Assembly: GCA_015523685.1 (NCBI GenBank)
Contig: WAJW01000122.1
Coordinates: 1 to 9,268, forward strand
DNA: 9,268 nt
Source of the DNA: Archaeoglobaceae archaeon
GTDB lineage: Archaea > Halobacteriota > Archaeoglobi > Archaeoglobales > JdFR-42
Direction of reading: 5' to 3'
Shown: positions 5,650 through 9,268 of the stretch, piece after piece
How positions within the stretch are numbered: the stretch's first letter is position 1
How the letters are laid out: each line of letters begins with the position of its first letter
Translations under genes and position numbers: made by a program
Notes under the pieces: model-generated
What the model saw: only the letters and a program-made list of their open reading frames with translations
What the model was told of the DNA's origin: nothing
The model's database searches: none

Positions 5650-6655
5650 GAGATTCGGAGATTTCCTTCCAGAAACCAGGTACAGAATAACCCTTGGAGA
5701 GGGTAACACTCCCCTTATAGAGATCTCGAAGGGGGTTTTTTTGAAAGATGAGAGGATAAATCCCACAGGAAGCTTTGAGGACAGGTTTTCAGCTTTCTTT
5801 GTTTCCTATCTCAAATCCAAAGGCATAGAAAAAACGGTATGCAACTGGGATTATGACAGAATACTCTCTCTTGCTTCCTACTGCGCAAGGGCAGGAATAA
5901 AATTCTACACAAATCAAACCGGCATGTCCCTCGTGTTGCTCGGTGCAGAAACGAGCAGTAAAGAAGAGGATGCGCTTCTGAAAAATCTCGATCTTCACGT
6001 GGGCGAAAAAACAACCATGTACGAGGTTCTTCTCAATTCCTATTTTGACTCTGTAATCATGCCTGTCGGAAGTGGGAGCCACCTCATAATGAGCGTAAAG
6101 GCGGGAATTGACCTGATGGAAAGGGGAGAGATAGATAGATTGCCACAATTTTACGGTGCGGTTCCGGAGAAAAAAAAGGATAGTGTGGCATCATATCTTG
6201 TTGGTCACAATTATTTCGGGCACGAGCTGAAAAAGCTCATGGATGATGGTTTTGTCAAACTTATGCAGATAAGTGAGGGAGAGATAATAACAGCCCAGGA
6301 GAATCTCGGGAGAGAGGGCATACTTGCAAGCCCTTCCGCATGCATCTCCTATGCAGGGATTGAGAAAGTGAAAGGGGATGATGTCGTCTGCATAATAGCG
6401 GGAGATCTCAAGATGGAGAAAGCATCCATATCTGAGACAAAACTCATGATCTTACGATATATATACAGACGGCCCGCACACGGATATGCTCTTTGGAAAT
6501 GGTTGAGTGGCCTCAAAAGGATCACACCCCAGGGGGTTTATCAGCACCTTTATGAACTCACCGAGAAGGGATATCTGAGATCTGTAAAAAAGGAGGGAAG
6601 GGAGGTTTATTATATCACAGAGCTTGGAAAATCCGCAATCATAGAGAACAGTTAA
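5636..6655 (+). CDS. Degenerate threonine-synthase-like domain fused to PadR-like winged helix; putative regulator
   Basis: A 339-aa protein from the GTG at 5636. Residues 1-260 align by motif with fold-type-II PLP enzymes, closest to threonine synthase: LGEGNTPLIEI (20-30), KDERINPTGSF (37-47), SYCARAGI (81-88), MPVGSGS (142-148), REGILASPSACISYAGI (226-242) and IIAGDLKM (253-260). The PLP-binding lysine of NPTGSFKDR is glutamate (E48, codon GAG at 5777-5779), the usual S-x-G-N loop reads NWDYD (70-74), the phosphate loop GNAGN reads GSGSH, and the middle is about 30 residues shorter. Threonine synthase activity is therefore unlikely. Residues 265-335 look like a PadR-type winged helix (ILRYIYRRPAHGYALWKWL, GVYQHLYELTEKGYL, REVYYITELG). 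Divergent transcription from pdxS suggests a ligand-sensing transcription factor for vitamin B6 genes; this is inference. The open frame upstream runs into pdxS and is not typical protein, which supports the GTG start. Confidence 0.8.
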   Translation: MKGIWRFGDFLPETRYRITLGEGNTPLIEISKGVFLKDERINPTGSFEDRFSAFFVSYLKSKGIEKTVCNWDYDRILSLASYCARAGIKFYTNQTGMSLVLLGAETSSKEEDALLKNLDLHVGEKTTMYEVLLNSYFDSVIMPVGSGSHLIMSVKAGIDLMERGEIDRLPQFYGAVPEKKKDSVASYLVGHNYFGHELKKLMDDGFVKLMQISEGEIITAQENLGREGILASPSACISYAGIEKVKGDDVVCIIAGDLKMEKASISETKLMILRYIYRRPAHGYALWKWLSGLKRITPQGVYQHLYELTEKGYLRSVKKEGREVYYITELGKSAIIENS

Positions 6656-8121
6656 AAATCGAGGCTCACTTTTATAGCTGATGGGATCGTTTCTGCAACC
6701 TCCATCGCTGTGAAGTTGTACCCCATCTTCTCATACACAATATCCCCGGCCATTCCCGTCACAAAAGCCCCTGATGATGCTGAAATAAATGGATCTCCGG
6801 TCAGGGCAAAAAAACTTGCTATAACACCCGCGAGTACATCTCCGGTTCCTCCAACTGTCATCCCCGCGTTTCCTGTTTTATTGATCTTTATTCTTCTTCC
6901 ATCAGAAATTATGTCATGAGGATTCTTAAGAACGATGGTCGCATTGATTCTTTCTGCCATCTTTCTCACCCATTGTTCCCGGGTTTTCATGGAAGAGTTC
7001 CAGCTTTTTTCCGGATTGAATACCCTCTCAAATTCACCTTCGTGTGGAGTTAAAATAACCCGATTTTCAAAAGGATCAGCTATGGCATGGAGTGCATCCG
7101 CATCGATGACAATTCTATCTGCCCTTCTTAATATTTCCCTGACCCCATCAAGTGTCTCATCATCCTTTCCAATTCCCATACCGATAACAACAACATCAGA
7201 TCTTTCAATGTATGGATCTATCTCACCTATCGCGTCCGGATTAAGACGTTCCCCGGTGTAAGGTCTGACGATCATGTTGGGGGAGAAGGAGGATATGACA
7301 TCTGAGACGGTTTCTGGGCAAGAGATTGTCACCAGATCCGCCCCGGCATACAGGGATGCCATTGCAGTTAAGGCGGGAGCTCCTGTGTACTCTCCCCCTC
7401 CGATCACCAGTATTTTCCCGTGCTGACCTTTATGGCCCGATGAATGCCTTCTGTAAGCATATTTTACCTCACCAACTCCCACGAGCTTTTCAAAGTAATC
7501 CGGAATTCCTATCTCTGAAACAACCAGCTCTCCCACATATCTTCTGGCTCTCTCACTGAGAAGACCAGCCTTGGGCCGATGAAATGTTACGGTGAGATCA
7601 GCTTCTACAGCGAATTCCGTATCTCCAGTGTCTGGATCAAGGCCCGTTGGAACGTCCACCGCCACCCTGAAACATTCAGTTGAATTGATTTCCTCAACCG
7701 CCTTTCTTTCAATTCCCCTTAGCTTCCCCTTAACTCCTGTTCCGAGAATTGCATCAACGATTATGTCTCCATCTAATTCAGGGAACATGGATGAGTCCTT
7801 TATTTCCTTTATGTAACACTCGCTTTTTTCAAGAATTTCAAAATTTTTTCTCGCCTCAGCAGTCCTTATCTCATTCTTCCTGCCCAGGAGATAAACCTCC
7901 ACCTCAAAGTCACCGAGGTGCCTTGCCATCACAAATCCATCCCCTCCATTATTCCCCCTTCCGGCAACAACAAGCACTCTGCCCCCATCAAACCTCTTCC
8001 TGACCTCATCTGCAAGGGCCTTACCAGCATTTTCCATGAGCTGAATTCTTGAAAGACCATGATACTCACAGTTCGTATCAAGAATGCCCATCTCATCAGA
8101 AGAGATCGGTTCCATGATCAT
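6652..8121 (-). CDS. nnr: Bifunctional NAD(P)HX epimerase / ADP- or ATP-dependent NAD(P)HX dehydratase
   Basis: A two-domain 489-aa repair enzyme that restores hydrated NAD(P)HX to NAD(P)H. Counted from the ATG at 8121, the N-terminal YjeF_N epimerase domain (about 1-215) shows GLSRIQLMENAGKAL (22-36), AGRGNNGGDGF (53-63), VDAILGTG (122-129) and VDVPTGLDPDTG (155-166). The C-terminal ribokinase-like dehydratase domain (about 225-489) shows HKGQHGKILVIGGG (230-243), IGMGIG (313-318), DADALHAI (340-347), LTPHEGEF (357-364) and the nucleotide-binding NAGMTVGGTGDVLAGVI (418-434). The usual Lys-Gly after the second nucleotide strand reads Lys-Asn (399-400). The ATG at 8121 follows TTATTTTAT by about 25 bp with no Shine-Dalgarno and is probably leaderless; the ATG at 8115 is an alternative, and a longer frame to 8184 adds an atypical N-terminus. 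Its stop codon overlaps that of the convergent ThrC-like gene. Confidence 0.95.
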   Translation of the reverse strand: MIMEPISSDEMGILDTNCEYHGLSRIQLMENAGKALADEVRKRFDGGRVLVVAGRGNNGGDGFVMARHLGDFEVEVYLLGRKNEIRTAEARKNFEILEKSECYIKEIKDSSMFPELDGDIIVDAILGTGVKGKLRGIERKAVEEINSTECFRVAVDVPTGLDPDTGDTEFAVEADLTVTFHRPKAGLLSERARRYVGELVVSEIGIPDYFEKLVGVGEVKYAYRRHSSGHKGQHGKILVIGGGEYTGAPALTAMASLYAGADLVTISCPETVSDVISSFSPNMIVRPYTGERLNPDAIGEIDPYIERSDVVVIGMGIGKDDETLDGVREILRRADRIVIDADALHAIADPFENRVILTPHEGEFERVFNPEKSWNSSMKTREQWVRKMAERINATIVLKNPHDIISDGRRIKINKTGNAGMTVGGTGDVLAGVIASFFALTGDPFISASSGAFVTGMAGDIVYEKMGYNFTAMEVAETIPSAIKVSLDF

Positions 8122-8138
8122 ATCCGTAGCAGGGAAGA

Positions 8139-8149
8139 ATAAAATAATT
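8139..8149 (-). promoter_or_regulatory. TATA-like element upstream of nnr
   Basis: On the minus strand AATTATTTTAT lies about 22-29 bp before the ATG at 8121. No ribosome site is positioned before that ATG; a GGAGG at about 8154-8158 is too far upstream. This is the pattern expected of a leaderless archaeal promoter. It is a prediction by spacing only. Confidence 0.4.
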
Positions 8150-8184
8150 GTGCTTCCTCCTGCATGATTCACATAAGGAGTCAA

Positions 8185-8367
8185 ACAATCAGGATGAAAT
8201 TCAGGTCAGACCCGGTATTGCGAGAATAACTCTGTAAAACTTCCGAGCTCTTACAGCCCATTAACCATGCCCTGTTATCCCCTCAAAAGCCATGCAGAAT
8301 CATATCTTTGCCCCAGGAATTCCACGCCATGTGAGATATTGAGGAACGGGATTGAAATTCCGGTTGT
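8185..8367. other. Intergenic stretch without recognisable gene
   Basis: About 183 bp (246 bp if measured from the nnr start at 8121) lie between nnr and the end of the four-TM protein gene. Minus frames are broken by stops, and the plus open frame that crosses it (from 8267) has no protein-like features and runs antisense to the next gene. I see no tRNA, no clear box C/D pair and no repeat array. A 6-bp inverted repeat, CTGTAA (8232-8237) / TTACAG (8251-8256), encloses the palindrome GAGCTC. Two short palindromic or T-rich spots could serve transcript termination of the upstream minus operon, but none is convincing. Confidence 0.5.
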
Positions 8368-8799
8368 TTACACGTTCACTTCCCTTCTTGCATTGAGGTA
8401 CTCAAGCATATCTTTAATGATCTGCAGCAATATTATGAACATCAGGATCTGCACAAAAATCCTGAAATCCATGCTCAGCTTCATGACATCAATCTGGAGA
8501 CTGATCCTCCCAAAGTTCGTCGGGTCTCCTGAACCGCTTATGAACAGAAATACATAAAGCCAGAGAAGATTTAAAGCTATTGATGACAGGAGTCTCAATG
8601 GGTTTTTAATATCCGAAAAGTGTTTTACGATATACAGCACCGCGATTATAATCCCAAAAATTGTCATTTCCACGATGAATTTTTCAATTACAAAAACAAA
8701 TGGGGAGGGAAGAATTCTCGAAAACACCTGAGGCACGACAACCAGAGCTATAATTGCCATTAGTGCATTTCCCACTCCTTTTGCTCTTTCCTTGCTCAT
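8368..8799 (-). CDS. Small membrane protein with about four TM segments, unknown function
   Basis: A 143-aa protein that I do not recognise. It has four hydrophobic stretches, at about 11-30, 42-60, 69-90 and 113-131, separated by short charged loops. The N-terminus (MSKERAKGVG) is basic and the C-terminus (EYLNARREVNV) is charged. The loop SGSGDPTNFGRISLQIDVMKLSMD (89-111) lies between TM3 and TM4. No catalytic or binding motif is visible. The ATG overlaps the stop of the upstream gene (ATGA) and is preceded by GAGGTGA at 8804-8810, so the two proteins are translationally coupled and probably work together at the membrane. No transcription terminator is obvious downstream. Confidence 0.75.
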   Translation of the reverse strand: MSKERAKGVGNALMAIIALVVVPQVFSRILPSPFVFVIEKFIVEMTIFGIIIAVLYIVKHFSDIKNPLRLLSSIALNLLWLYVFLFISGSGDPTNFGRISLQIDVMKLSMDFRIFVQILMFIILLQIIKDMLEYLNARREVNV

Positions 8800-9245
8800 T
8801 CACTCACCTCGCCCTTCAGTGAAATCCCGGTCAGATTATTCAGGGTTCTTATACCCAGATATATCTCGGTCTCCGGTTTTGACACCATGAGTCTGCTGAG
8901 ATCCTCCTCTGGAATGGCAAGCTGAATGTTCAGCGTCCCGCTCTCACCAGGCCTGAGGTGTAAATGGTCATTTCCGCTGGCGAGCACCGATCCATCAAAG
9001 AGGATTCTTATCTCAAGATATACCGAGGAGTCCAGATATCCTCTGTTCTCCACTTCAAGTGCAGAGGAAACACTGAGACTCCCATCAGGGTTGATATGTG
9101 AGCTGAAAGATGATTCCCCTGTCAGGGACGAGAGTGAACTCCCCAGAACTGAAAATATGGTGTAACCTGTTAAAAAAATGGATAGAACAAGAGCAACCTT
9201 CATCACCGCTATCAAAACTTTAAGTGCGGAAACCAGAGATTTCAA
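8796..9245 (-). CDS. Membrane-anchored beta-rich extracytoplasmic protein (LEA14/CARDB-like), unknown function
   Basis: A 149-aa protein from the TTG at 9245. A single N-terminal hydrophobic anchor (about 8-35) is followed by a Ser-rich linker (36-60) and a beta-sandwich-like domain (about 55-148) with the pattern LEVENRGYLDSSVYLEI, then LRPGESGTLNIQL, reminiscent of LEA type-2 or CARDB domains that sit outside the cell. That resemblance is by pattern only. GAGGTG at 9253-9258 lies 7 nt before the TTG and supports that start. An in-frame ATG at 9266 is the alternative, but its upstream context is outside the window. Its stop overlaps the start of the four-TM gene. The pair may be part of a longer operon to the right. 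Confidence 0.7.
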   Translation of the reverse strand: MKSLVSALKVLIAVMKVALVLSIFLTGYTIFSVLGSSLSSLTGESSFSSHINPDGSLSVSSALEVENRGYLDSSVYLEIRILFDGSVLASGNDHLHLRPGESGTLNIQLAIPEEDLSRLMVSKPETEIYLGIRTLNNLTGISLKGEVSE

Positions 9246-9268
9246 TTCATAACACCTCTGTAACATTA

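Noticed and set aside
5636..6655. Calling this gene thrC (threonine synthase)
   Set aside because: The PLP lysine and both PLP-cradling loops are altered and a DNA-binding domain is attached, so an enzymatic call would mislead.
8190..8225. GATGAAATTCAGGTCAGACC, loosely like a CRISPR repeat or a box C/D RNA segment
   Set aside because: There is no second copy, and no properly placed RTGATGA and CTGA pair with a terminal stem.
8232..8256. CTGTAA/TTACAG inverted repeat as an intrinsic terminator or regulatory RNA
   Set aside because: The stem is only 6 bp with a 13-nt loop and no following T-run in a useful position; chance is a sufficient explanation.
8341..8370. GGGATTGAAA near 8349, similar to the 3' end of many archaeal CRISPR repeats
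   Set aside because: It occurs once, with no spaced repeats of 25-37 bp in the neighbourhood, so no array is supported.
8267..8557. 96-aa plus-strand open frame across the intergenic region
   Set aside because: Most of it is antisense to the four-TM protein gene; it has no ribosome site and no recognisable domain.

Overview
The window looks like a stretch of a euryarchaeal chromosome. The gene content is archaeal: a family 4 (Fe-S) uracil-DNA glycosylase, a UbiA-family prenyltransferase of the MqnP/futalosine-menaquinone type, an RlmE/FtsJ methyltransferase, the DXP-independent vitamin B6 pair pdxS-pdxT, and a fused NAD(P)HX epimerase/dehydratase. AT-rich TATA-like elements lie about 25 bp upstream of several starts that have no Shine-Dalgarno sequence, which suggests leaderless archaeal transcripts. 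Genes inside operons carry GGTGA- or GAGGTG-like sites instead. MqnP-type UbiA together with family 4 UDG would fit a menaquinone-using, Archaeoglobi-like lineage, but the lineage is inference.

Layout, left to right. A partial udg (minus) diverges from a ubiA/mqnP-like gene (plus). The latter converges, with a 27-bp overlap, on a two-gene minus operon: a BPL_N-like class I glutamine-amidotransferase-fold protein, then a hexapeptide-repeat acyltransferase. That operon diverges across about 38 bp from a plus pair, a YkgJ-type cysteine-cluster protein and rlmE. rlmE converges with zero gap on pdxS-pdxT (minus). pdxS diverges across 55 bp from a gene coding for a degenerate threonine-synthase-like domain fused to a C-terminal PadR-like winged helix. 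That gene meets nnrE-nnrD (minus) with overlapping stop codons. After about 250 bp without a clear gene come two translationally coupled small membrane-protein genes (minus) that run to the right edge.

The most interesting item is the gene at 5636-6655. Its PLP-fold-type-II domain has Glu in place of the Schiff-base lysine (NPTGSF-E-DR). It has also lost the Ser-x-Gly-Asn PLP loop and is shortened in the middle, and it carries a DNA-binding domain. It is divergent from the genes that make PLP. This mirrors, with unrelated domains, the bacterial MocR/PdxR arrangement (GntR wHTH + aminotransferase domain beside pdxST), and it suggests an archaeal vitamin B6 or amino-acid-responsive regulator. 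A CATATGC-N13-GCATATG inverted repeat sits over its start and is a candidate operator.

The rest of the window is mostly housekeeping: DNA repair, quinone and cofactor synthesis, rRNA modification and NAD(P)H repair. The packing is unusually tight, with all three convergent gene pairs abutting or overlapping.
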